A DNA stretch of 64,000 nucleotides from the NCBI RefSeq assembly GCF_000004195.4, contig NC_030677.2, forward strand, positions 195,886,372 through 195,950,371, in the 5' to 3' direction. The position numbers and the translations under genes were made by a program. Within the stretch, counting starts at the first letter, position 1; each line of letters opens with the position of its first letter. The DNA comes from Xenopus tropicalis. Its lineage: Eukaryota; Chordata; Amphibia; Anura; Pipidae. Positions 47,700-58,866 of the stretch are shown here, piece by piece. The notes under the pieces were generated by a model. The model was not told the DNA's origin. It saw only the letters and a list, made by a program, of their open reading frames with translations, and made no database searches.

Positions 47700-49890
47700 C
47701 AGGCTGCCCCTGTGATGTATTACAGCTCATACAGTAGCCATTCCAGCTCATACAGTAGCCATGCCAGGCTGTCCCTCTAATACATTCCAGCTCATACAGT
47801 AGCCATGCCAGGCTGCCCCTCTAATACATTCCAGCTCATACAGTAGCCATGCCAGGCTGTCCCTCTAATACATTCCAGCTCATACAGTAGCCATGCCAGG
47901 CTGTCCCTCTAATACATTCCAGCTCATACAGTAGCCGTGCCAGGCTGCCCCTCTAATACATTCCAGCTCATACAGTAGCCGTGCCAGGCTGCCCCTCTAA
48001 TACATTCCAGCTCATACAGTAGCCATGCCAGGCTGCCTCTCTAATACATTCCAGCTCATACAGTAGCCATGCCAGGCTGCCCCTCTAATACATTCCAGCT
48101 CATACAGTAGCCATGCCAGGCTGCCCCTCTAATACATTCCAGCTCATACAGTAGCCATGCCAGGCTGTCCCTCTAATACATTCCAGCTCATACAGTAGCC
48201 GTGCCAGGCTGTCCCTCTAATACATTCCAGCTCATACAGTAGCCGTGCCAGGCTGCCCCTCTAATACATTCCAGCTCATACAGTAGCCATGCCAGGCTGC
48301 CTCTCTAATACATTCCAGCTCATACAGTAGCCATGCCAGGCTGACCCTCTAATACATTCCAGCTCATACAGTAGCCGTGCCAGGCTGCCCCTCTAATACA
48401 TTCCAGCTCATACAGTAGCCATGCCAGGCTGCCCCTCTAATACATTCCAGCTCATACAGTAGCCGTGCCAGGCTGTCCCTCTAATACATTCCAGCTCATA
48501 CAGTAGCCATGCCAGGCTGCCCCTCTAATACATTCCAGCTCATACAGTAGCCATGCCAGGCTGCCCCTCTAATACATTCCAGCTCATACAGTAGCCATGC
48601 CAGGCTGCCCCTCTAATACATTCCAGCTCATATAGTAGCCGTGCCAGGCTGCCCCTCTAATACATTCCAGCTCATACAGTAGCCGTGCCAGGCTGCCCCT
48701 CTAATACATTCCAGCTCATACAGTAGCCGTGCCAGGCTGCCCCTCTAATACATTACAGCTCATACAGTAGCCGTGCCAGGCTGTCCCTCTAATACATTCC
48801 AACTCATACAGTAGCCGTGCCAGGCTGCCCCTCTAATACATTCCAGCTCATACAGTAGCCGTGCCAGGCTGCCCCTCTAATACATTCCAGCTCATACAGT
48901 AGCCGTGCCAGGCTGCCCCTCTAATACATTACAGCTCATACAGTAGCCGTGCCAGGCTGCCCCTCTAATACATTCCAGCTCATACAGTAGCCATGCCAGG
49001 CTGCCTCTCTAATACATTCCAGCTCATACAGTAGCCGTGCCAGGCTGCCCCTCTAATACATTCCAGCTCATACAGTAGCCGTGCCAGGCTGCCCCTCTAA
49101 TACATTCCAGCTCATACAGTAGCCGTGCCAGGCTGCCCCTCTAATACATTCCAGCTCATACAGTAGCCATGCCAGGCTGTCCCTCTAATACATTCCAGCT
49201 CATACAGTAGCCATGCCAGGCTGCCCCTCTAATACATTCCAGCTCATACAGTAGCCGTGCCAGGCTGCCCCTCTAATACATTCCAGCTCATACAGTAGCC
49301 GTGCCAGGCTGCCCCTCTAATACATTCCAGCTCATACAGTAGCCATGCCAGTCTGTTCCTCTAATACATTACAGCTCATACAGTAGCCATGCCAGGCTGC
49401 CCCTCTAATACATTCCAGCTCATACAGTAGCCGTGCCAGGCTGCCCCTCTAATACATTCCAGCTCATACAGTAGCCGTGCCAGGCTGCCCCTCTAATACA
49501 TTCCAGCTCATACAGTAGCCATGCCAGGCTGCCCCTCTAATACATTCCAGCTCATACAGTAGCCGTGCCAGGCTGCCCCTCTAATACATTCCAGCTCATA
49601 CAGTAGCCGTGCCAGGCTGCCCCTCTAATACATTCCAGCTCATACAGTAGCCGTGCCAGGCTGCCCCTCTAATACATTCCAGCTCATACAGTAGCCGTGC
49701 CAGGCTGCCCCTCTAATACATTCCAGCTCATACAGTAGCCGTGCCAGGCTGCCCCTCTCATGCACTGTGGCACATCCAGTAGCCATGCCAGGCTGCCCCT
49801 CTCATGCACTGTGGCACATCCAGTAGCCATGCCAGGCTGCCCCTCTCATGCACTGTGGCACATCCAGTAGCCATGCCAGGCTGGTCTTCT
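47700..49890. repeat. 44-bp minisatellite, about 49 units
   Basis: Unit: TGCCAGGCTGCCCCTCTAAT, then ACATTCCAGCTCATACAG and TAGCCR. Register is strict at 44 bp, with two main variable sites (CCATG/CCGTG, TGCCCC/TGTCCC). The last three units (from about 49757) carry a divergent middle, TCATGCACTGTGGCACATCC, at unchanged length. Located in ttc33 intron 1. Confidence 0.95.
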
Positions 49891-50049
49891 AATATGTAAC
49901 AGCATAGAAGTAGTGTCAGTGAATGTCGGACTGGCTCACTAGGACAGCGTTTTTCAACCACTGTTCCGCGGCACACTAGTGTGCCGCGAGATGTTGCCTG
50001 GTGTGCCGTAGGCAGGGCCGCAATTTTTACTTTAAAAAAAAATCCGGGC

Positions 50050-50150
50050 CCTGTCATTGGTTGCGCCCCGTGTGTACGGGTGACGTCAGTACGCACGGGG
50101 CGCAACGTTATAAAAGGGCCTGTGTGCGGTCGCGTGTAGGCAGAAGTGCA
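50050..50150 (+). promoter_or_regulatory. Promoter-like core inside the hAT element
   Basis: Inverted CCAAT (CATTGG), then a perfect CRE TGACGTCA at 50081-50088 in the loop of the inverted arms GCGCCCCGTGTGTAC / GTACGCACGGGGCGC, then TATAAAAGG at 50109-50117. The order matches the core at 14940-15066. Activity is inferred. Confidence 0.55.
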
Positions 50151-50199
50151 GAGGCGGCGCGCGTGAGGGGAAGATGCTGCTGAAGCCGCCGAAGAGTAA

Positions 50200-50637
50200 A
50201 ATGCTGCTGGGCACCAATGTATTAGGGGGGGCCACGGGGCACACTGACTTATGGGGGCACTGCTGCTGGGCACCAATGTACTAGGGGGGCTGGCTCTTGG
50301 CACCAATGTACTGGGGGGCACTGCTGCTGGGCACCAATGTACTAGGGGGGCACTGCTGCTGGGCACCAATGTACTAGGGGGGCACTGCTGCTGGGCACCA
50401 ATGTACTAGGGGGGCACTGCTCTTGGCACCAATGTACTAGGGGGGCACTGCTGCTGGGCACCAATGTACTAGGGGGGCACTGCTCTTGGCACCAATGTAC
50501 TGGGGGGGCACTGCTCTTGGCACCAATGTACTAGGGGGGCACTGCTGCTGGGCACCAATGTACTAGGGGGGCACTGCTCTTGGCACCAATGTACTAGGGG
50601 GGCACTGCTGCTGGGCACCAATGTACTAGGGGGGCAG
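50200..50637. repeat. Minisatellite in the hAT element, unit 29-32 bp
   Basis: About 14 units of GGCACCAATGTACTAGGGGG with CACTGCTGCTG or CACTGCTCTT linkers, a relative of the array at 15131-16060. Confidence 0.93.
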
Positions 50638-50738
50638 TTAAATTTTTTAACATTTTCTAATGGTGGTGTGCCTCGTGATTTTTTTCATGAAACAAGTGTG
50701 CCTTTGCCCAAAAAAGGTTGAAAAACACTGCACTAGGA

Positions 50739-51115
50739 TACCAGGAAAACTCCCGGTGGGCCCAGGTGTCAGTGGGCCTTCCTGCTCACCCAGCCATTTT
50801 CCTTGTATACCTATACCATGGTCATTCCTCATTTCTATATGAGAATAAAGAAAATAAATAGAAGGCGGAATAGAGAATAATAATATGTATGGAAGAAATA
50901 ATAATATGTATTGAGAAGTGATTGAGAGAATTGTTTAGATACAGTGCCTACAGTCTAAAGTACTATAGGTTGGAGGATAGTGATTGATTGGTTTCTTTTT
51001 TTTATTTCCATTCTTTCATTTAGGAGTAAATCAGACGTTGCACACTGACTCTCCCTATAAACATTCTTGACATGACAACCCAATTGTCGCTCATTCATTG
51101 TTTGATCTCTGAACC
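50739..51115. other. ttc33 intron 1, 3' end, no gene
   Basis: The first ~150 bases continue the older hAT copy (AACTCCCGGTGGGCCCAGG matches, inverted or direct, the element at 36791-37070). The rest is AT-rich. Confidence 0.5.
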
Positions 51116-51135
51116 CCTTCTTGTTACCCAGCAGA

Positions 51136-51356
51136 ATGGCATCCTTTGGGTGGAAGAGGAAGATTGGCGAGAAGGTATCTAAGGCGGTCTCTCAGCATTT
51201 TGAGGAAGAGGCTGCGGATGAGAGTGTTGTGCTAGACAGTCATGAGGTGGATTGGCTCCATGCAATCAAACGCAAGAAAGGCATTCTCCTTGAGGATAAT
51301 ACGGCTAGAAGCAAGCGACTAAAAGAAGAAGGAAGTCTCCTTGCAGAAGATGGAAG
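51136..51356 (+). CDS. ttc33: TTC33 N-terminal coding exon (gene continues past the window)
   Basis: ATG at 51136 opens MASFGWKRKIGEKVSKAVSQ, then acidic sequence, WLHAIKRKKGILLED and a basic/acidic helix ending EDGR. This matches my memory of vertebrate TTC33 (osmosis-responsive factor), a ~260-aa TPR protein of unclear function. The exon ends at donor GTACTG (51357) after 73 codons plus two bases, before the TPR repeats. The acceptor is a CAGCAG tandem (exon start 51132 or 51135), both ahead of the ATG. No later ttc33 exon was found up to 64000. Position after prkaa1 supports the identity. Confidence 0.9.
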
Positions 51357-52967
51357 GTACTGCTTTTCTTCCAAAGTTTCCTGCTGAATCTTTGCTTACT
51401 TTGCCTGTATAGTGCATTATTCTATATTTTAGTGGAGAATTAAAGCGAATATAGACTCTAGAAATGAATGTACAACTGTACAGAACGCTCTTCTGAGCAC
51501 TTTCAAGCACAACAACACCACCTGCTGTTCATTTGCTGAAAAATTAAGTTTGTGAGCAGAGGAAAGTCTTGTGTTATTGTTTACTTAGAACTGACCAAAG
51601 AATTGTCAGATGACTCTTCTTTGCTCACTAACTGAATTTTCTGAGCAAGGCAATATCTTCCTCTTCTTTAACGGGGACTAAACATAAAAGCAAATAAGAT
51701 TTGAAGAAAATGCTTACTTCCTTTGTTAGGCAGTGCTCAATCCAAGAGGGATGGAAGGCCCCATAAAACTTGCTGGTCATTTAGGCAAGCAGTAAGGACA
51801 GGGCCACCTAATGCTGCTCTCTGCAATGAGCATTGTATTTTTGATCTGCCGCTCATTTCAGACACCAGCAATCCTGGGGGTGCAAGTGTTCTACAAGTGA
51901 GCACTACAGAGAATGTCCTTGCACCCCTTAGTGCTCTTGCATATCTGCCCCTGGGGGTAAATAAATAACCCTTCTAGTGTTTCGTAGTTTTTTTTATAAT
52001 TTATATTGTTTACATTTTGTCTGGACAAATTGTTAATTTCTAGATTTAAAAATAGATGCAGAAACTTTCTGCCATGAACGTTGCTTGTACTAATGCTTTA
52101 CTCTCTGTTTTTCACCAGTACATAACATAATAGAATAATTATTCCCAGTCTTTATAAATGTTGTGACCCCTTATAATTTGACAAACTCTCAGACACCACA
52201 AGCTTTAGTAAACAAGGTGCTAAGCTGAACCAGTGCAGTCCCCTATAGAAGCCAATTAGATTTTATGAGACTACTACAAATGAGAACGTGAAAAGCAAAG
52301 ATCTGATTGGTTGCTATGGGTTACTGCACTCCACCTAGTGTGAGCTGTTATTTTAGGTGCAAAAGTGGTGATTACTTTTTTTACATACACATCACCTTGC
52401 ATGATCACTATCACTTGTTGGTTAAGGCCATAAGATGAGCTATCACTTTTATAACTGGGACCAGCATGTTTGGTGGATAATGTTGTGGTACAAGACATAT
52501 TTATAAATAGATAACATGCTTTCAACTTCTTTTGGAAAAAAAGAAATTCTGTCTTGTGCACCCCCTGCAGTAGCTAAGCAGGCCACTAGAGGGGGTTAAT
52601 GTGCTTGTAAAGCAATTGTGTTGTGAAAAACAGGGGTTTTGTCAACTTTTCTGTTATTGGCAGAGATGTTGTTTTGGCCAAATATGTCTCATATATGGCA
52701 ACTTCAAAAGCAAAAATATTCAACTCATCATTTAAAAATATAACAGTAGGGTAGTGTGCGGATACATAACAGCTTAGTATGCTCAAAATGATCATTCTTA
52801 GTGATATTCTGAATGGGCTTTGACATCAGCAGGTTTAGTAACAGACACAGGGCTGATAAGAATGATGTATATTAATAATGTATAATAATAAGTCAACACA
52901 ATAGCGCTAAAATATAATACAGTGAAAGGGAGCGCAGGCAGAGGTGGGAGACAGAATAGGAAATCTT
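51357..52967. other. ttc33 intron 2, no gene seen
   Basis: No exon with TPR-like coding sequence and no bounded repeat. Frames at 51723-51968 and 52274-52561 have no family signature. Confidence 0.5.
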
Positions 52968-52975
52968 GATTAGAG

Positions 52976-53316
52976 CAGCGTTTTTCAACCACTGTTCCGC
53001 GGCACAGCCTGGTGTGCCGTAGGCAGGGCACCAATGTACTAGGGGGGCACTGCTCTTGGCACCAATGTACTAGGGGGGCACTGATGCTGGGCACCAATGT
53101 ACTAGGGGGGCACTGCTCTTGGCACCAATGTACTAGGGGGGCACTGCTCTTGGCACCAATGTACTAGGGGGGCACTGATGCTGGGCACCAATGTACTAGG
53201 GGGCACTGCTGCTGGGCACAGAGTTAAATTTTTTAACATTTTCTAATGGTGGTGTGCCTCGTGATTTTTTTCATGAAACAAGTGTGCCTTTGCCCAAAAA
53301 AGGTTGAAAAACACTG
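52976..53316. mobile_element. Internally deleted hAT copy (CAGCGTTTTTCAACC family)
   Basis: 341 bp with the same ends as the element at 49945-50730 and its own 8-bp duplication GATTAGAG (52968-52975, 53317-53324). The promoter-like core is missing: GGCAGGGC joins straight to the first ACCAATGTACT unit. Six or seven minisatellite units remain. Confidence 0.92.
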
Positions 53317-53324
53317 GATTAGAG

Positions 53325-54529
53325 AAACCTTTTTTGTACAAACTGTACAGTGCAAAGTGCTACATTGAGCTTATAATAATTACTGTATGTTCCGATGTTA
53401 GACTGTGACATGGAGCAACTCCTGTAACTTTGCTGAAAGTGGAGTGGAACTGCACATTTCATATTTACAGTTTGTGAGTTCTAGAATTTGCTGCCAATTA
53501 AAACTGAAATGTTATAAAGCGCATGCCTAATATGCAGTAATTAGCCATTTCCACTGGTTTAACAGTGATTTTGTAAATGAAATTGCTATCGGAAGCAGAA
53601 TCTGTCTGGCTGCATTCTCTGCATTTGGTTTTGACTCCTGAAACAGTGTTACAGACTGTTACTGGCAGGGAACTGGCTTCTGGGGAACTAGTCCGATTGG
53701 AGCAAATAGGAGCCCAAGCACATTTCTATATATATTTAGTGTAGCAATTGTAATGAAAATATCATTTAAAGGGTATGTGAACCCATATATTCATTTTAAA
53801 TGTTGCTGAAAGCCCTTTGCTTTAATCTCCACTGCTGGCCCAGACTATATAAACCAGTGAAACAGTGATGCTCTCACCTACACACAATCCTTAATGGCAC
53901 AATGCTGCCTCCCTTTTGGCTTTAATGGTAACTGCGTGACACCACTGGAACATATAGGCTTTTGCTCCAAAATACTGAAATTCCCCAGCGGCATTGGGTG
54001 GGTTCTGTTAAAGGCAAAGGGAGATGGCACAGTTGTTTTGGACATGTATTAGCTTATTATTTCATAGGAAAGAGGGCTGTATAGAATCAAAGGTCATTAT
54101 TTGTGGAAAATAAAATCCAATTTAAAGTACAGCCCTTTCCTAAGCCTTGGGGTTTATCACCTCTGATTCACTGGATGTATCTCTTTATTAGCAGAATATT
54201 AGTGACCTTTCTGTTTTATTATCTACTCAAGTTTGTCATCCTGGAAACAAGTTATTTATTAGTTCTCTATATTTGCCAATTTTCATGTGTAACCCACGTC
54301 ACTGCCCCAGTGTTTTCCACGGAACAGTCACTCATACATTCATATTGGCCTATTATAACTTGTTTGGGGGACTGTTAATTGGAAACTCTGTGCTTCCTGT
54401 ATCCTTATTGGATATATTTTTTGCATGATAGCATGTCACGCATTCTGCTTTAGCCACTGAAACAAATTATGTGTGGTACTTAAGCCAGCTACATCTTTAT
54501 ACATTGCACGTAAATTGGAAAAAATATAG
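53325..54529. other. ttc33 intron 2, no gene seen
   Basis: Unassigned. The 91-codon frame at 54103-54378 is hydrophobic but has no splice or family support. Confidence 0.5.
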
Positions 54530-55086
54530 TTATAGAACCTGTTATCAAGAATTCTCAGGACCTGGGGTTTTCCAGAGAAGGGAACTTTCCATAATTTGGA
54601 TCTCCATACCTTGTCTACTAAAAATCATGTAAACATGAAATAAACCCAATAGGATAGTTTTGCACCAATAAGGGGTAATTATACTGTATCTTAGTTGGGA
54701 TCAAGTCCAGGTACTGTTTTATTATTACAGAGAAAAGGGAATCATTTAAACATGAAATAAACCCAATAGGACTGTTCTGCCCCCAATAAGGGGTAATTAT
54801 ATCTTAGTTGGGATCAAGTACAGGTACTGTTTTATTATTACAGAGAAAAAGGAATCATTTAACCATGAAATAAACCCAATAGGGCTGTTCTGCCCCCAAT
54901 AAGGGGTAATTATATCTTAGTTGGGATCAAGTACAGGTACTGTTTTATTATTACAGAGGAAAAGGAAATCATTTTTAAAAAGTTTGAATAATTTGATTTA
55001 AAAGCAGTCTACGGGAGATGGCTTTTCTGTAATTCAAAGCTTTATGGTTAACGAGTTTCAAGATAATGGATCCCATACATGTATAA
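54530..55086. mobile_element. Mariner-type MITE with internal tandem amplification
   Basis: Decayed outer ends (GTTATAGAACCTGTTATC ... GGATCCCATACATGTA). Inside are about three copies of a ~113-bp unit containing AATAAACCCAATAGG, AATAAGGGGTAATTATA and TTGGGATCAAGT. Confidence 0.75.
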
Positions 55087-55560
55087 CAAATGTCCTCCAA
55101 ACATCCTCCTTCAGAGCCTGCACAAGGCAAGCAAATGAATTATGCTTTTTAAGTGCCGTACCTATACCTACACATTTACTTTATTGAGGACAAACTGGAG
55201 CTGTAATTAGGTCCTAATAAAATATCTTATTGCATTAACTGCTTCTATTTATATTATATGTTGCTCACTCGAATTGCATGACATTTAGATTACTATACTC
55301 ATGAACTGCCTTTATATAAACTAATTTACTGATTTATTTTATTTCATTTTTGGGAAGTCCCAACACCTTAAATAAGATTGATATCATACTGGAACTTCAC
55401 CAACATAACCTTCTTAGCCTACAGGAGACCTTGCCTCCTCAGATCTGCTGGCTTAAGGTGGGCAATACTGTAAAACACAATACAAATTGGCAATGCTCAC
55501 CTATAACGACTGTTTGTTGTAGCGTTGGGTGCTGAGTGCTGAGCCCACTGCCAAGGACAC

Positions 55561-55661
55561 GCTGCAGCACTCCGAATAAAGTGAAAAGGTTGTTAATTGT
55601 TGTGTTACCTGTTCTGTTTGCACAATTAACACCTTTTTCACTTTATTCGGAGTGCTGCAGC
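55561..55661. repeat. Foldback repeat, arms about 42 bp
   Basis: GCTGCAGCACTCCGAATAAA (55561) returns inverted as TTTATTCGGAGTGCTGCAGC (ending 55661), with a short loop near 55605-55620. Confidence 0.85.
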
Positions 55662-55679
55662 ATCTTGTATTGCGGTATT

Positions 55680-55890
55680 GTAAAGCAGTTACCCGGAAAG
55701 CACAGCGAGCCTTATAGCTTCATCACAGTGACTTTATTGTGGAAACCCAATGCATTACATGTTTTGGCTCAACACCTTAAGCACCCAAGGAAGGCTGTTG
55801 AGCCAAAACATGTAGTGCATGAGGTCTCTACGATAAAGTCATTGTGATTAAGCTCTAAGGCTCGTTGTGCTTTCCAGGTAACTGCTTTAC
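55680..55890. repeat. Foldback repeat, arms about 100 bp
   Basis: GTAAAGCAGTTACCCGGAAAGC returns inverted as GCTTTCCAGGTAACTGCTTTAC. The inner arms ATTACATGTTTTGGCTCAACA / TGTTGAGCCAAAACATGTAGT pair well; identity is lower in between. Confidence 0.8.
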
Positions 55891-55984
55891 TCTATTTGTA
55901 GCTATATGCAGCCAACATGGGAGTCTGCAACCCATTGGGAGACACTTATTACTACAGAACGTATGCCACAAAGGAAATATTTGT

Positions 55985-56215
55985 TGGCTTAAGGTGGCCA
56001 TACATGGGCAGATTTAAGCTGCCGATTTGAGTCCTTTAAATCTTATAAGAGTCCTTATCTGCCTGTGTATGGGGCCCCTCAGTGGGTCTCTATGATCAAT
56101 ATCTGGTTGAAAATTGGCCAGGTGTTGATGCGGTCCTAGGTCCAAAGGCCCCTGTACCCAACGTTTTAATTAGCCCGATATCGCCCACCTTAGGAGATCG
56201 CCAAATGAGCGGATA
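55985..56215. repeat. MITE fragment (GGTGGCCATACA family)
   Basis: Starts TTAAGGTGGCCATACATGGG; the inner AGCCCGATATCGCCCACCTTA resembles the interior of the 19319 copy. Right end uncertain. Confidence 0.55.
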
Positions 56216-56219
56216 TTGG

Positions 56220-58460
56220 AGTCTATTACTATACCAAAGTATTTTATGCAAGTCACAATACCTTTTGTTTTTTTCCCCTGTTGGGGGCACAGAAGATTTT
56301 CTACTGATCCACCACTAGGTATGCAACAGCCTAACAAACTGGTTAGTATCAGGTGACCCAATGCACATACATTCATCAACTAGAAGAGGGGTTAATTTGT
56401 TGATGTCTCTGCCCCTTAACTTGCCCCAGAAATGATGGACTGTATGGAGTCGAAGGACTGTACTCATTGTTTTATGGTTGGCTCCTGCTTTCCGCCTGTT
56501 GCCTCTGGAAGTGCATGAAGAACCTTGGGATGAGGTATTTGCAGAACCACTGGGGCCTACACCACCAGGACACAGCTTGTCAGGAACACAGATCCTGGTG
56601 GGCCAGTCCGGCGCTGGAAAGTGGTGCTAGAAAGGTTCTAAATGGGATTGTCAGGCACTCTCTTATTCTTTTATTGTAAACATGAACCTCACTCAAGCCC
56701 CCACTAGTCCAGATGAACTGATTTATTGGAAGACTCTGGTGTGGGGGGAGCTTATAAACAAAGCAGACGGCTTTATTGTCTTTTTAAGGGAACATGAATG
56801 AAAGTAAAACTGTATTAAGGTGTAACTGTTTCCATGGAAGTTTTAGGAAACTTCTGTAGGCCTGGCTGCATTTTCCTACTGCAGATCGTTGTTCCAGTAT
56901 AATTATATTTATAAGAAAGAATGAGGAACACCAAGATAACATCTGAAAGGGCTGCATAACTCGCACAGCAAATAAACATGTCACGGCGACCTCATTGGAT
57001 TTGACAGAAGTAGCCTGTTAAGGTTATGGGAACATTTTGGCCCTATTGTAGGACTTTCCTTGGCTGTCAGGGGTTTCAGACAGAAGAATAAATGTATAAC
57101 CATATGCTGGAAAGCAGAATGGTATAATTTACTATAAATACAACAATGGAGAAAACTTGCCCCTTCTTTTGAATAATGTTTTGTAATGTACCTGGCCCAG
57201 TATGTATGACAGTGTAAGGAGATATCCACGTACATTTACCTACCATGTAGGAACACCTCCCCCACCCCTTCTGTTTGCCAGTGCTATCACATTTTCCTAA
57301 AGCAAATAGCAGCTTTCACCCGGTGGCCATTTTCCCTCTGGCATATTGACATCTGCAAACAAGCAATGAAGAATGCAGGCTTACACAGGCAGAACTTACT
57401 TTGATTAAAAACTCCTGCTTGGATTGTTTCCTGTAATGTATAAACTGAGCCCAGGACAGGAGGTTAGGAGAAAAACATGCACACTAAAACAGAGCTTCTA
57501 TGGAAACCAGCAGTGTCATCTTTTACACTGGCTGCTAGATTGGAGGGAACTGGCTGCTGAGTTGAGAAGAACTGTGTATGCTCGGTAAGCCAAGAGCCAG
57601 AGTCAGTTCCTAAGGGAGGGGGCTGAGTGGGTTACAAGAGGAGAAGGAATCCCAAGTGATTAAAAGAAAAGGAAAGTTAAAATCACTGGGGGTGGCACAA
57701 AGAAGAGAGAAGGAAGAGGATGAGCAAACAATTAGATCAGCTTAATTTGACCCACCATGTGGATGGCCAAAACGGTTGAAGATCTGCTGGGGACCTACCT
57801 TACACATGCCTCCCAGCATCTGAAAATAGGAAATAATACTTTCTATTGAGAAAAAGGTTATCATTTAGAAAACTAAAATTATTTGATCAAAATGGGAGGA
57901 TAGCCTCCCCATAATTCTGAGCTTACTGGATAGTGGGTTTCCGCATAAGGCATCCCTTACCTTTAGTATGTGTTATAATTCTGTAGGTTTAGGACTATTC
58001 AAGGTAGCAGATAAATGTTCGCCCTAAGTATCCCGAGAGTGGGTTTTGTTTCTATGACTGGTGCTGTACATTCCGTTGCCACATGGTGGAGCCAGCGATC
58101 TTTGGAACATGAATTTTAGCAGATTTTAGTTGTCAGGGAAGGATGCTGGATTTCAGCATGACTTTTCATGTCTTTTCAGAATAGATATATAGTATTTGTT
58201 TTTTTTCTCGGAGTCTGGTTTGTTCAGTTCAGCACTATGGCCCTGCCGGCTATGGAGAAAAGAACTTTTTGCTGTGTTTCCTATTTCTGCAAGTGTAAAA
58301 CTGTGATTTAAATCAACACGGAAGCCACAGTTTATAAAATCAGACTAAAATATATTAATGTTTCTGTCAGGTCACTTAATCTCCCTGTGTCTCGGCAAGA
58401 GGGTTAGATTGTAAACTATAGGGTGTTATAGGGAGCCTGTGCTGTGCTAGAGCCTGTATG
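56220..58460. other. ttc33 intron 2, no gene seen
   Basis: A piece near 56585-56625 (GGTGGGCCAGTCCGGCGCTG) may be a hAT end of the 36791 type. A mariner-MITE fragment lies near 57820-57965. Otherwise unassigned. Confidence 0.45.
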
Positions 58461-58461
58461 T

Positions 58462-58855
58462 TTAAAGGGGTTGTTTACGTTTAAATTAACTTTAATTAGG
58501 ATGCAGGAGAGTAATATTTGCACTTGGTCATTCATTTTTCATTATTTGTGTTCTTTTAATAATTTCACTTTTTGTTCAGCAACCCTCCAGTTTGGAATTT
58601 CAGCAGTTATCTGTTGCTAGAGTTCAAATTACCTTAACAACCAGAGAACTGACATATAAAGGAGAGGACCAGAATAGAAAAATAAGTGATAAAAAGTAAC
58701 AGTAACAATAAAAGTGTAGCCTCACAGAGCAATAGTGTTTTTTGCTGCCATGGGCCGGCGACCCCCATTTGAAAGTTGAAAAGAATCAGAAGGCACTTGA
58801 TTCAAAGACTATAAAAAATAAAAAAAAATAATAAAGACCAATTAAAAATGTGGCC
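58462..58855. mobile_element. TTAA-type MITE
   Basis: Starts TTAAAGGGGTTGTTTACG; interior shares AGCAACCCTCCAGTTTGG-like and AGCCTCACAGAGCAATAG blocks with 6025-6442. Right end decayed. Confidence 0.55.
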
Positions 58856-58866
58856 ATTTTATGAAG

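Larger units (their letters stand above)
49945..50730. mobile_element. hAT element with promoter-like core and minisatellite
   Basis: 786 bp; ends CAGCGTTTTTCAACC and GGTTGAAAAACACTG; perfect 8-bp duplication CACTAGGA at 49937-49944 and 50731-50738. A GC-rich core with CRE and TATA box (about 50050-50150) is followed by about 14 units of GGCACCAATGTACTAGGGGG. No transposase. It sits inside an older hAT copy (CAGTGTCGGACTGG family). Confidence 0.92.

Noticed and set aside
47700..49890. CRISPR-like regular array
   Set aside because: Units are contiguous 44-bp tandem repeats with no unique spacers, in a vertebrate intron.
49758..50369. 203-codon minus-strand frame
   Set aside because: It runs through the hAT minisatellite and the terminal units of the 44-bp array; the long frame is a by-product of stop-poor repeats.
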